Source: Afipia clevelandensis ATCC 49720
GTDB lineage: Bacteria > Pseudomonadota > Alphaproteobacteria > Rhizobiales > Xanthobacteraceae
Reading direction: 5' to 3'
DNA: 64,000 bases
Assembly: GCF_000336555.1 (NCBI RefSeq)
Contig: NZ_KB375281.1
Location: 4,270,155 to 4,334,154 of the forward strand
In this document: positions 43,728-52,380 of the stretch, piece after piece
How the letters are laid out: each line of letters starts with the position of its first letter
Position numbering within the stretch: the stretch's first letter is position 1
The notes under the pieces: model-generated
Seen by the model: only the letters and a program-made list of their open reading frames with translations
What the model was told of the DNA's origin: nothing
The model's database searches: none
Position numbers and translations under genes: made by a program

Positions 43728-44984
43728 ATGGCGCAGCTTTCGGACGATTGTTTTGCGTTTGGCGGGCCGATGATGTCGGTCGATGACGCCGTTGCCACCA
43801 TCGCGGCGCGCGTCAACGCCGTTGCGGAATGCGAGTCAGTTGATCTCGCCGACGCCGACGGCCGAGTGCTCGCCTCGGATGTCAGGGCGCCGATGGCGCT
43901 GCCGCCGTTTACCAATTCAGCCGTGGACGGATACGCCGTGCGCAGTGCCGATCTGCCGCGCGATAAGGAGCGGGCGTTTTCCGTCTCGGGCCGCATCCAG
44001 GCCGGGTCGCCTTCGCCGGGGGCGATTGCGGCGGACCATGCGATCCGTATTTTCACCGGCGCGCCGATGCCTGAAGGCGCGGACACCGTGTTCATGCAGG
44101 AAGACGTGCGCATTGACGGCACCGGCAACGTCGTGCTGCCGCCGGGTCTGAAAGCCGGCGCCAACGTTCGTCCCGCCGGCGAGGACATTCCGCAGGGACA
44201 TCTGGCGCTGCCTGCGGGGCGTCAGTTGCGGCCGCAGGATATCGCGCTCTTGGCTGCACTGGGCATGACGCGCATCGAGGTGAAACGGCGGTTGCGCATT
44301 GCCGTATTTTCAACGGGCAACGAAGTGGTTTCGCCCGGTGAGCCACGCAGCCCCGTGCAGCTCTTTGATTCCAATCGTTTCATGCTGACTGCGATGCTGA
44401 AACGGCTGGGCTGCGAGGTCAGCGATCTTGGCATCCTGCGTGATGATCGCGCGTCTCTTGCCTCCGCCCTGCAAGACGCCGCTGCCCGTCATGATCTCAT
44501 CCTGACCTCTGGCGGCGTTTCGACTGGAGAGGAAGATCACGTCAAGGCCGCGGTCGAAAGCGTCGGCACATTGGTGCTCTGGCGGATGGCAATCAAGCCG
44601 GGCCGCCCGGTTGCGATGGGCATTATTGGCGGAACGCCGTTCATCGGCTTGCCGGGAAACCCCGTCGCGAGCTTCGTGACCTTTACCTATGTCGTCCGTC
44701 CGGTCGTCATGGCGTTGGCGGGCGCGGTTCAACGGCGGCTGGCACTGACGCCGGTGTGCGCGGGCTTCAGTTACAAGAAGAAGGCGGGACGCCGCGAATA
44801 TGTCCGGGCCAGTTTGCGCAGCACCGGCAACGGCACGTTGGAGGCGGTGAAATTCCCGCGCGAGGGCGCGGGTCTTCTGTCCTCGCTGGTGGACACTGAT
44901 GGGCTGGTCGAACTCGGCGAGGAGATCGTCAAGGTTGAACCCGGCCAGACGGTCGGATTTCTGGACTACACGGCTTTACTCTGA
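43728..44984 (+). CDS. moeA: Molybdopterin molybdotransferase MoeA, canonical copy
   Basis: A 418-aa cytosolic enzyme that inserts molybdate into adenylated molybdopterin. Conserved motifs are largely intact: TNSAVDGYAVRSADL, GEDIPQG, LTSGGVSTGEED, KPGRP and GLPGNPVASF. The STGDE motif is STGNE, a substitution I also recall in other alphaproteobacterial MoeA. It is the third MoeA-type protein in the window and the most canonical, so it probably does the housekeeping Mo insertion, coupled to mobB. Confidence 0.94.
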   Translation: MAQLSDDCFAFGGPMMSVDDAVATIAARVNAVAECESVDLADADGRVLASDVRAPMALPPFTNSAVDGYAVRSADLPRDKERAFSVSGRIQAGSPSPGAIAADHAIRIFTGAPMPEGADTVFMQEDVRIDGTGNVVLPPGLKAGANVRPAGEDIPQGHLALPAGRQLRPQDIALLAALGMTRIEVKRRLRIAVFSTGNEVVSPGEPRSPVQLFDSNRFMLTAMLKRLGCEVSDLGILRDDRASLASALQDAAARHDLILTSGGVSTGEEDHVKAAVESVGTLVLWRMAIKPGRPVAMGIIGGTPFIGLPGNPVASFVTFTYVVRPVVMALAGAVQRRLALTPVCAGFSYKKKAGRREYVRASLRSTGNGTLEAVKFPREGAGLLSSLVDTDGLVELGEEIVKVEPGQTVGFLDYTALL

Positions 44985-44988
44985 TGCT

Positions 44989-45144
44989 TCAGCCCGGCCC
45001 AATCAGGTTGTGGCCGGGATCACCAACGCGGGCGCCGCTTGTGGTGAATGCGACGTAGCCGGGCTCCTGGAACTTGTTGAGGAGCATCGACACTGCGGTG
45101 GCAGACAGGGCTGCAAAGACCAGCGCGACGATAAAGACCTTCAT
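44989..45144 (-). CDS. Small single-pass membrane or exported peptide, 51 aa
   Basis: A 51-aa protein: MKVFIVALVFAALSATAVSML is a membrane helix or uncleaved signal, and the rest is FQEPGYVAFTTSGARVGDPG then HNLIGPG. GGGG lies 7 nt before ATG 45144. The composition is natural, and small proteins with a similar ending occur in related genomes from memory. It is convergent with moeA, 4 nt apart, and divergent from tusA. Function is unknown. Confidence 0.6.
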   Translation of the reverse strand: MKVFIVALVFAALSATAVSMLLNKFQEPGYVAFTTSGARVGDPGHNLIGPG

Positions 45145-45343
45145 GGTTTTCCCCGGCAAATCGGTTTGTTACCGCATCATTTTGTGCGCCGGAACCGGAC
45201 AAGGCAAGTTATCTGTTGTCGCGCTTTGGTCGCAGGGCCGCCTCCTGGTTGACAGGCCAGGACGGTCAGAATGATGCGTTGCGAGAGGAAATGGACGGCG
45301 CCGTTGACGCGGCATAGCGCCTCCGCCATTGAAGGGCATGGCC

Positions 45344-45577
45344 ATGACCAAACTCGATTTGACGGGTCTCAAATGCCCGCTTCCAGTCTTGAAGACGCGC
45401 AAGGCGCTGAAGGCGCTGATGGCCGGCGACCGGCTCGAAGTCCACTGCACCGATCCATTGTCCGTGATTGATATCCCGAACCTGATCCGCGAAACCGGGG
45501 ACCGGGTCGAGATCGTCGAGCGCGCGGAAAAACGCATTGTGTTCATGATCGAGAAGACGAACGGAGCCACCGCTTGA
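45344..45577 (+). CDS. tusA: TusA-family sulfur carrier protein
   Basis: A 77-aa sulfur-relay protein. The family signature is LDLTGLKCPLPVLKTRKAL, with the persulfide cysteine at residue 10. ATG 45344 lies 7 nt after AAGGG; an ATG at 45338 is also in frame. In a formate dehydrogenase and cofactor island it may pass sulfur to FdhD or to molybdopterin synthase, which is inference. It overlaps the DUF971 gene. Confidence 0.93.
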   Translation: MTKLDLTGLKCPLPVLKTRKALKALMAGDRLEVHCTDPLSVIDIPNLIRETGDRVEIVERAEKRIVFMIEKTNGATA

Positions 45578-45951
45578 GCACGCCGTCTGTCTGGCCGGTG
45601 GAAATCCGGCTTGTGAAGGACAGGCGCTCGCTCAGGATCGCGTTCGACGATGGTTCGGAGTTCACTCTGCCCGCGGAGCTGCTCCGTGTGACCAGCCCTT
45701 CGGCTGAAGTCCAGGGCCATTCCGAGGCGGAGCGGAAGACCGTGGGCGGCAAGCGCAATGTCGCTATTCTTTCCGTCGATCCCGTCGGAAACTACGCTGT
45801 GCGGATCGGCTTCGACGACATGCACAGCACCGGAATCTACTCATGGTCCTTCCTGCATGATCTCGGCGAGAATGCGGAACGCCGCTTTGTGGATTATCTG
45901 GACGAACTGGCTGCCAAGAATCTCGATCGCGATACACCCGGCGTTCGCTAA
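45574..45951 (+). CDS. DUF971 (GBBH-like N-terminal domain) protein
   Basis: A 125-aa protein of the DUF971 family, which resembles the N-terminal domain of gamma-butyrobetaine hydroxylase. The blocks RSLRIAFDDGSEFTLPAELLRV and YSWSFLHDLGE are typical. The start appears to be TTG at 45574, overlapping the tusA stop. Members are often beside Mrp or Fe-S and Moco genes; function is not established. Confidence 0.9.
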   Translation: MSTPSVWPVEIRLVKDRRSLRIAFDDGSEFTLPAELLRVTSPSAEVQGHSEAERKTVGGKRNVAILSVDPVGNYAVRIGFDDMHSTGIYSWSFLHDLGENAERRFVDYLDELAAKNLDRDTPGVR

Positions 45952-46071
45952 CCCGTCGCAGAGATGCCTTGGCCTCGGGTCGGCTGACCGGACACTGTTC
46001 GGAAGTTCATTTCATATTGTGGATGGGAGCCCGGAGGTTGTCATGTCGCAATCGAATGCTGGAATAATTCT

Positions 46072-46088
46072 TGGCATACGAAATGCCA
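46072..46088 (+). promoter_or_regulatory. sigma54-like promoter or dyad operator upstream of the NAD-linked FDH
   Basis: TGGCATACGAAATGCCA can be read in two ways. As a sigma54 promoter, TGGCA and TGC stand with the required GG-to-GC spacing (46073-46074 and 46085-46086). As an operator, TGGCAT and ATGCCA form a 6-bp dyad with a 5-bp spacer. A sigma54 start would fall near 46098, 37 nt before the ATG. Confidence 0.45.
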
Positions 46089-46134
46089 GAGACTATCCTT
46101 CGCGGCAGGAAAGCATCAAGGATGAGACATTCGA

Positions 46135-47844
46135 ATGAGCCATAGCGTTCAGACAGTTCAGCCGTTCGAACATCCAGGTGAGGGCCGAAAACGGGCCAAG
46201 TCCACTCCCAAGGGCCGTCAAATTGATCCCCAAGCGGCTGAAGAGATTGAGCTTTTGCTCGGTGACCGCCCCCGGCGGCGGGACATGCTGATCGAGCACC
46301 TCCACCTCATTCAGGACAAATACAACCAGATCTCGGCGGCCCATCTGGCGGCGCTGGCCGATGCGATGAAACTGGCTTTTTCTGAGGTATTTGAAACCGC
46401 GACCTTTTACGCGCATTTCGACGTGGTCAAGGAAGGCCAGCCGGATCTGCCGCCACTCACTATACGGGTTTGCGATTCCCTGACCTGCGCCATGCTCGGC
46501 GCGGAGGCGCTGCTCGGCGAGTTGAAGAAGAAAGCAGGACCGGGCGTGCGGGTCGTGCGGGCGCCTTGCGTCGGACGCTGCGACACCGCACCGGCCGCCG
46601 AAGTCGGACACAACTTCGTCGATCACGCCAGCGCCGACAAAGTGCTGGCCGCGGCCGATAGCGGCGACACCCATGCGCATCTGCCCAGCTACATCGACTA
46701 CGATGCCTATGTCGCCAAGGGCGGCTACGCGCTCTTGCGGAAATTGCGCGCCGGCGAAATGTCGAAAGAGGACCTGCTGCAGGCGCTCGACGAAGCCTCA
46801 TTGCGCGGTCTCGGCGGCGCAGGCTTTCCGACCGGCCGCAAATGGCGCGCAGTGCTGGGCGAGCCCGGGCCGCGACTGATGGCGATCAACGGCGATGAAG
46901 GCGAGCCGGGGACATTCAAGGATCGCTATTATCTCGAGACCGATCCGCATCGTTTTATCGAAGGCATGCTGATCGGCGCCCATGTCGTCGACGCGCCGGA
47001 GGTCTACATCTACCTCCGGGATGAATACCCGGCGGCGCGGGAAATCATCGCGCGCGAAATCGCAAAGCTTCCCCCCGGCGGACCGGTTCTGCATCTGCGC
47101 CGTGGCGCCGGCGCGTATATTTGCGGCGAGGAATCCGCGCTGCTCGAAAGCATCGAGGGCAAGCGTGGTTTGCCGCGACACAAGCCGCCATATCCGTTTC
47201 AGGTCGGCTTGTTTGGCCTGCCTACGCTCATCAACAATATCGAGACGCTGTGGTGGGTTCGCGACATCGTTGAGAACGGTGCGTCCTGGTGGTCCCATCA
47301 GGGCCGTCACGAACGTCACGGATTGCGCAGCTATTCAGTCTCGGGCCGTGTGAAAGAGCCGGGCATGAAACTCGCGCCCGCGGGAATCACGGTGCGCGAA
47401 CTGATCGATGAATTCTGCGGCGGCATGGCCGATGGTCATACATTCCACGCCTATCTGCCAGGCGGCGCCTCCGGCGGCATCCTTCCGGCCTCAATGGACA
47501 ACATTCCGCTCGATTTCGGCACGCTGGAAAAATACGGGTGCTTCATCGGATCGGCCGCCGTCGTCATCCTGTCCGACAAGGATCAGGTCAAGGACGCCGC
47601 GCTCAACCTGATGCGCTTCTTCGAGGATGAGAGCTGCGGACAATGCACGCCGTGCCGCGTCGGAACGCAGAAGGCTGCGATACTGATGAAAGAGCGGAAC
47701 TGGAACCGCGAACTGCTCGAAGAATTGAGCCAAGCGATGCGAGATGCGTCCATCTGCGGACTGGGGCAGGCCGCATCGAATCCGCTGACCACTGTGATTA
47801 AGTATTTCCCCGAGGAATTCGCGCCCAAGGAAGCTGCAGAATGA
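46135..47844 (+). CDS. fdsB: NAD-linked formate dehydrogenase diaphorase subunit, NuoE-NuoF fusion
   Basis: A 569-aa subunit that passes electrons from the catalytic subunit to NAD. Residues about 30-190 are NuoE-like with a 2Fe-2S cluster (Cys113, Cys118, Cys145, Cys149 in RVCDSLTC and APCVGRC). The rest is NuoF-like with GGAGFPTGRKW (NADH), NGDEGEPGTFKDR (FMN) and ESCGQCTPCRVG with ICGLG (4Fe-4S). In Rhodobacter and Cupriavidus these are separate FdsG and FdsB; the fused form and size match the beta subunit of Methylorubrum FDH1, known to contain tungsten. The stop overlaps the next start. Confidence 0.92.
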   Translation: MSHSVQTVQPFEHPGEGRKRAKSTPKGRQIDPQAAEEIELLLGDRPRRRDMLIEHLHLIQDKYNQISAAHLAALADAMKLAFSEVFETATFYAHFDVVKEGQPDLPPLTIRVCDSLTCAMLGAEALLGELKKKAGPGVRVVRAPCVGRCDTAPAAEVGHNFVDHASADKVLAAADSGDTHAHLPSYIDYDAYVAKGGYALLRKLRAGEMSKEDLLQALDEASLRGLGGAGFPTGRKWRAVLGEPGPRLMAINGDEGEPGTFKDRYYLETDPHRFIEGMLIGAHVVDAPEVYIYLRDEYPAAREIIAREIAKLPPGGPVLHLRRGAGAYICGEESALLESIEGKRGLPRHKPPYPFQVGLFGLPTLINNIETLWWVRDIVENGASWWSHQGRHERHGLRSYSVSGRVKEPGMKLAPAGITVRELIDEFCGGMADGHTFHAYLPGGASGGILPASMDNIPLDFGTLEKYGCFIGSAAVVILSDKDQVKDAALNLMRFFEDESCGQCTPCRVGTQKAAILMKERNWNRELLEELSQAMRDASICGLGQAASNPLTTVIKYFPEEFAPKEAAE

Positions 47845-50606
47845 CCAGGATTCAATTCGAGCTCGATGGGAAAATGGTCGAAGCCCAGCCGGGCGAGTCG
47901 ATCTGGCAGGTCGCCAAGCGCGAAGGAACGGACATCCCGCACCTTTGCTACTCGCCGGAACCCGACTATCGCGCCGACGGCAATTGCCGTGCCTGCATGG
48001 TGGAGATCGAAGGCGAGCGCGTGCTGGCGGCGTCCTGCAAGCGGATGCCGAATGTCGGCATGAAGGTGAAGTCGGCGAGTGCCCGCGCAGTGTCGGCGCG
48101 CAAGATGGTGATGGAGCTTCTGGTTGCCGACCAGCCGGCGCGCGAGACCTCGCACGATCCCGATTCCAAATTCTGGAGCTGGGCTGACAAGGTGGACGTC
48201 ACCGAAAGCCGCTTTCCGGCGAACGAACGCTGGGCGAGCGATACAAGCCATCCCGCGATGAGCGTCAATCTCGACGCCTGCATCCAGTGTGGCCTGTGCG
48301 TCCGCGCGTGCCGCGAAGTTCAGGTCAATGACGTCATCGGGATGGCCTATCGCAACCACGACGCCAAGATCGTGTTCGACTTCGACGATCCGATGGGCGA
48401 ATCGACCTGCGTTGCGTGCGGCGAATGCGTGCAGGCATGTCCCACCGGCGCGTTGATGCCATCTGCCTATCTCGATGCGAACCAAACCCGCACGGTCTAT
48501 CCCGACAAGACGGTGGACTCGCTTTGCCCGTTCTGCGGCGTCGGCTGTCAGGTGGAATATCAGATCAAGGACGAAAAGATCGTTTATGCCGAGGGGCGCG
48601 ACGGCCCCGCCAATCACAACCGGCTTTGTGTGAAGGGGCGTTTCGGCTTCGATTACATCCATCATCCGCACCGCATCACGAAGCCGCTGGTACGGCTGCC
48701 GAATGCCAAAAAAGACGCCGGCGATCAGGTCGATCCCGCCAATCCGTTCACGCACTTCCGTGAAGCGTCGTGGGACGAGGCCCTCGACATCGCCGCGCAA
48801 GGTCTTGTCAAAATTCGCGACACCAAGGGCGTCAAGGCGCTTGCGGGCTTCGGGTCGGCCAAGGGCTCCAACGAGGAAGCATATCTCTTTCAAAAGCTGG
48901 TACGCACCGGCTTCGGCTCGAACAATGTCGACCACTGCACGCGGCTGTGCCACGCATCGTCCGTTGCGGCGCTGATGGAGGGCCTGAATTCAGGCGCGGT
49001 GTCGGCGCCATTCTCCGCGGCGGCGGATGCGGAAGTGATTATCGTGATCGGCGCCAATCCGACGGTCAATCATCCGGTCGCAGCCACCTTTATCAAGAAT
49101 GCGGTGAAGAAGGGCGCGAAGCTGATCGTGATGGACCCGCGGCGTCAAACGCTGTCGCGTCACGCCACCAAGCACCTGCAGTTCAAGCCTGGCAGCGATG
49201 TCGCAATGCTGAACGCGATGCTGCATACGATCGTCACTGAAGGATTGACCGACGCGCAATATATCGCCGGATACACCGAGGGATTTGACGATCTCAAGGA
49301 GAAGATCAAGGAATTCCCGCCGGAAAAGATGGAGCCGATCTGCGGCATTCCCGCCGAGACGCTGCGCGAAGTCGCGCGCATGTACGCGAAGGCGAAATCG
49401 TCGATCATCTTCTGGGGAATGGGCATCAGCCAGCATGTTCATGGCACGGACAATGCGCGCTGCCTGATCGCGCTGGCGCTGACAACGGGCCAGATCGGCC
49501 GTCCCGGCACAGGACTGCATCCGCTGCGCGGGCAGAACAATGTGCAGGGCGCATCCGACGCCGGTCTTATCCCGATGTTCCTGCCGGACTACCAGCCGGT
49601 GGGCCGCGTCGATCTGCGGCAGCCGTTCGAGCATCTCTGGCATCAGGAACTCGATCCGGTCCGCGGATTGACCGTTGTCGAGATCATGGACGCGATTCAT
49701 GCCGGCACCATCTCCGGCATGTACATCGAGGGCGAGAATCCGGCGATGTCCGATCCTGATCTGCAGCATGCGCGCGAAGCGCTTGCCAAGCTCGAACATC
49801 TGGTGGTGCAGGACCTGTTCGTCACCGAAACGGCATTCCATGCCGACGTGATCCTGCCGGCGTCGGCGTTCGCCGAGAAGGCCGGCTCATTCACCAATAC
49901 CGACCGGCGTGTGCAGATCGCGCGCCAAGTGGTCAAGCCACCCGGCGATGCCCGTCAGGACCTGTGGATCATCCAGGAAATCGCGCGGCGCATGGGTCTC
50001 GACTGGAATTATAACGGACCCGCGGACGTCTTCACGGAGATGACGCATGTGATGCCATCACTGAAGAACATTACGTGGGAGCGGCTGGAGCGTGAAGGCG
50101 CCGTGACCTATCCCGTCAGCGATCCGTTCGTGCCCGGCAACGAGATCATCTTCACAACCGGCTTCCCGACCGAGAGCGGCCGCGGGAAGATCGTTCCAGC
50201 GAAGGTGATTGCGCCGGACGAAATCCCCGATGACGAGTATCCGATGGTTTTGTCCACAGGGCGCGTGCTCGAACACTGGCACACAGGCTCGATGACGCGC
50301 CGCTCCGAAGTGCTGGACAATATCGAGCCGGAAGCTGTCGCGTTCATGTCGCCGAAGGACATGCGCAGGCTGAATGTCTGGCCGGGCGATTTCGTCCGGC
50401 TTGAAACCCGGCGCGGGGCAATCGAGGTCAGGGTCCGTTCGGATCGCGACGTGCCCGAGAACATGGTGTTCATGCCATTCTGTTATGCCGAGGCGGCAGC
50501 GAACCTGCTGACCAACCCGGCGCTCGATCCGTTCGGCAAGATTCCTGAATTCAAGTTCTGCGCCGTGCGCGCAAAACCTGCCGAGCTCCGCTCCGCAGCG
50601 GAATGA
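47841..50606 (+). CDS. fdsA: NAD-linked formate dehydrogenase catalytic subunit
   Basis: A 921-aa cytosolic bis-MGD enzyme. An N-terminal 2Fe-2S ferredoxin domain (Cys36, 49, 52, 66) is followed by two 4Fe-4S motifs (CIQCGLCVRAC at 147-157, CVACGECVQAC at 190-200). The Mo/W domain has LCPFCGVGC (229, 232, 236) with Cys263 and the active-site Cys370-His371 in CTRLCHASS. The His-Cys3 cluster motif usual between the ferredoxin and 4Fe-4S parts in Nuo/Fds proteins is not evident. Coupled to fdsB by ATGA. No fdsC or fdsD follows; FdhD elsewhere in the window may serve it. Confidence 0.94.
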   Translation: MTRIQFELDGKMVEAQPGESIWQVAKREGTDIPHLCYSPEPDYRADGNCRACMVEIEGERVLAASCKRMPNVGMKVKSASARAVSARKMVMELLVADQPARETSHDPDSKFWSWADKVDVTESRFPANERWASDTSHPAMSVNLDACIQCGLCVRACREVQVNDVIGMAYRNHDAKIVFDFDDPMGESTCVACGECVQACPTGALMPSAYLDANQTRTVYPDKTVDSLCPFCGVGCQVEYQIKDEKIVYAEGRDGPANHNRLCVKGRFGFDYIHHPHRITKPLVRLPNAKKDAGDQVDPANPFTHFREASWDEALDIAAQGLVKIRDTKGVKALAGFGSAKGSNEEAYLFQKLVRTGFGSNNVDHCTRLCHASSVAALMEGLNSGAVSAPFSAAADAEVIIVIGANPTVNHPVAATFIKNAVKKGAKLIVMDPRRQTLSRHATKHLQFKPGSDVAMLNAMLHTIVTEGLTDAQYIAGYTEGFDDLKEKIKEFPPEKMEPICGIPAETLREVARMYAKAKSSIIFWGMGISQHVHGTDNARCLIALALTTGQIGRPGTGLHPLRGQNNVQGASDAGLIPMFLPDYQPVGRVDLRQPFEHLWHQELDPVRGLTVVEIMDAIHAGTISGMYIEGENPAMSDPDLQHAREALAKLEHLVVQDLFVTETAFHADVILPASAFAEKAGSFTNTDRRVQIARQVVKPPGDARQDLWIIQEIARRMGLDWNYNGPADVFTEMTHVMPSLKNITWERLEREGAVTYPVSDPFVPGNEIIFTTGFPTESGRGKIVPAKVIAPDEIPDDEYPMVLSTGRVLEHWHTGSMTRRSEVLDNIEPEAVAFMSPKDMRRLNVWPGDFVRLETRRGAIEVRVRSDRDVPENMVFMPFCYAEAAANLLTNPALDPFGKIPEFKFCAVRAKPAELRSAAE

Positions 50607-50856
50607 CGTTGATTGGGGTTCCTTTAAGGCCCCGCGAAGCAAAGTTCTCCGCGGTCCGATTTCGATCGGATGCGAGCGGCGAACTGGATTCCCTTGCATA
50701 CGACACAGACAAACGGCGGCAGGTTAAATGCGGCCAAGCGGGAGGTCATAAACCACCTCTTGGGCGGACGGTTCTGGCCGCTGATTGGTCTGGAAGGCTG
50801 CGTCAGCGCGGACCATAATGGCGTGGATATCTGCTACGCCAGCAAGAGGAATCCGG

Positions 50857-51633
50857 ATGAAAATCGAAGAGCTTTTCAGTGTGCGCGGCAAGGTTGCGCT
50901 GGTCACCGGTGGAAGCCGCGGACTGGGAGAAATGTTCGCCCGCGCCTACGTGGAAAACGGCGTCAAGGTCTACATCTCTTCGCGCAAGGCGGAGGCCTGC
51001 GCCAGCCTCGCGGAAGAGCTCTCGAAGTTCGGGACTTGCATTCCCCTTCCGGCAGACCTGTCGAAGATGGACGAGATCGAGCGGCTGGCGAAAGAGATCG
51101 CCGCCCGCGAGAGCAAGCTCGATATCCTCATCAACAATGCAGGTGCGAGCTGGGGAGCTTCATTTGCCGAATTCCCTGAAAACGGCTGGGACAAGGTGAT
51201 GGACCTCAACCTGAAGTCGGTATTCTTCATGACCCAGAAGCTGCTGCCGTTGCTGAAGGCGGCGGGCAGCGCCGAGGACTATGCGCGCGTTATCAATATC
51301 GGTTCGATCGAGGGAATCAGGACCTCGCATCTGGAGGCCTATTCTTATGCGGCTTCCAAATCCGGTGTGCTTCATGTCACGCGGATGATGGCGAAGTATC
51401 TGGCCAGCGACCACATCGCCGTCAATGCCATCGCACCCGGCTACTTTCCGTCAAAGATGACCGAGGCGATCGAGGCGGAGGACAGCGCCGAAATCCTGAC
51501 CCATACGCCGATGAAACGCTGGGGGCAGCCGAGCGATATGGCCGGCGTCGCCCTCTATCTCGCCTCAAAAGCCAGTGCATTTGTTTGTGGCGCGGTGATC
51601 CCCGTCGACGGCGGCCTCGCCACCACTAGCTGA
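50857..51633 (+). CDS. Short-chain dehydrogenase/reductase, classical type
   Basis: A 258-aa NAD(P)-dependent SDR. It has TGGSRGLG near residue 18, NNAGASWG near residue 90, and the catalytic YSYAASKSG with an upstream NIGSIEG serine. The C-terminal VCGAVIPVDGG is the usual end. ATG 50857 has AGAGGA upstream. An inverted repeat TGGCGT and ACGCCA (50819-50824, 50836-50841) lies directly before the start. Substrate unknown; the following genes suggest a catabolic unit. Confidence 0.92.
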   Translation: MKIEELFSVRGKVALVTGGSRGLGEMFARAYVENGVKVYISSRKAEACASLAEELSKFGTCIPLPADLSKMDEIERLAKEIAARESKLDILINNAGASWGASFAEFPENGWDKVMDLNLKSVFFMTQKLLPLLKAAGSAEDYARVINIGSIEGIRTSHLEAYSYAASKSGVLHVTRMMAKYLASDHIAVNAIAPGYFPSKMTEAIEAEDSAEILTHTPMKRWGQPSDMAGVALYLASKASAFVCGAVIPVDGGLATTS

Positions 51634-51693
51634 CAGGAGCAACGAGGGCGCGCGCATGCTTATGGCGGGCACCGACAGAACTCACGGACGGGT

Positions 51694-51721
51694 CCCGGCA
51701 TTCTGTGTGTCGAATGCCGGG
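51694..51721. terminator. Perfect hairpin between convergent genes
   Basis: CCCGGCATTC (51694-51703) pairs perfectly with GAATGCCGGG (51712-51721) around an 8-nt loop. It lies between the ends of the SDR gene (plus) and the carboxymuconolactone decarboxylase-like gene (minus). No long T run follows, but a 10-bp perfect stem here suggests a two-way terminator. Confidence 0.55.
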
Positions 51722-51731
51722 ATGCCGAGCC

Positions 51732-52136
51732 TTACTTTACTTGGCCCATTTCCTTGAGCACCTCGTTGGCGGCCTTGAAGGCATCGAGGCCCGCCGGAAT
51801 CCCGCAATAGACCGTAGCGTGGAGCAGAACCTCCTTGATCTCGTCGACCGTTACGCCGTTGTTGATGGCGCCGCGCGTGTGCAGCTTGATTTCCGGTGAG
51901 CGGTTCAGCGCCGTCAGCATCGCGAGATTGAGCAGGCTGCGGGTTTTACGGTCGAGACCTGGCCGGTTCCAGGCATAGCCCCAGCACCATTCCGTGGTGA
52001 TGTGCTGGAACGCCATCGTGAAGTCGTTCGCCGACCGGATCGACTTGTCGACATAGTCCGAGCCGAGCACCTCACGGCGCGCGGACAGGCCGATGTCGAA
52101 CAATCCGCCAAGAGTAATCTTCTGATCGTAGCTCAT
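51732..52136 (-). CDS. Carboxymuconolactone decarboxylase-like protein
   Basis: A 134-aa protein of the CMD/AhpD-like superfamily, close in length to PcaC. The core RSLLNLAMLTALNRSPEIKL followed by HTRGAINNGVTVDEIKE and ATVYCGIPAGLDAFK is typical of the decarboxylase branch and lacks the CxxC of AhpD. PcaC acts in protocatechuate degradation, but here no other pca genes are near, so the substrate may differ. It is divergent from the dehydrogenase gene at 52381. Confidence 0.9.
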   Translation of the reverse strand: MSYDQKITLGGLFDIGLSARREVLGSDYVDKSIRSANDFTMAFQHITTEWCWGYAWNRPGLDRKTRSLLNLAMLTALNRSPEIKLHTRGAINNGVTVDEIKEVLLHATVYCGIPAGLDAFKAANEVLKEMGQVK

Positions 52137-52380
52137 GAGTGCTCCGTGAGTGGTGTTTGACGTCGAAGTGGACGGTCCGCCGCAGCTTGCGCATGAGCGG
52201 TTGCCTGATCTGCATCATGATTGAGGCGGCACGTTTCAATAGATCAGATCGGCGGTCAAGCTGATTGACAGAGTGTCCGGCAATCAGTTCATTGGCGATA
52301 TCTCGCGGCATTGAACATGCGATCAGCAGCGACACCCGCCGCGCAGTCATACGCCAGCTTTATGGTGAGGAGCCTTTCTC

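Noticed and set aside
46135-47844. Loss of fdsG from the NAD-linked formate dehydrogenase
   Set aside because: The NuoE/FdsG-like domain is present at the N-terminus of the fused 569-aa protein, so the subunit is not missing.
50693-50714. Third copy of the shared hydroxylase/importer element (CTTGCATA at 50693)
   Set aside because: Only the first eight bases match; the rest does not align, so it is probably chance.
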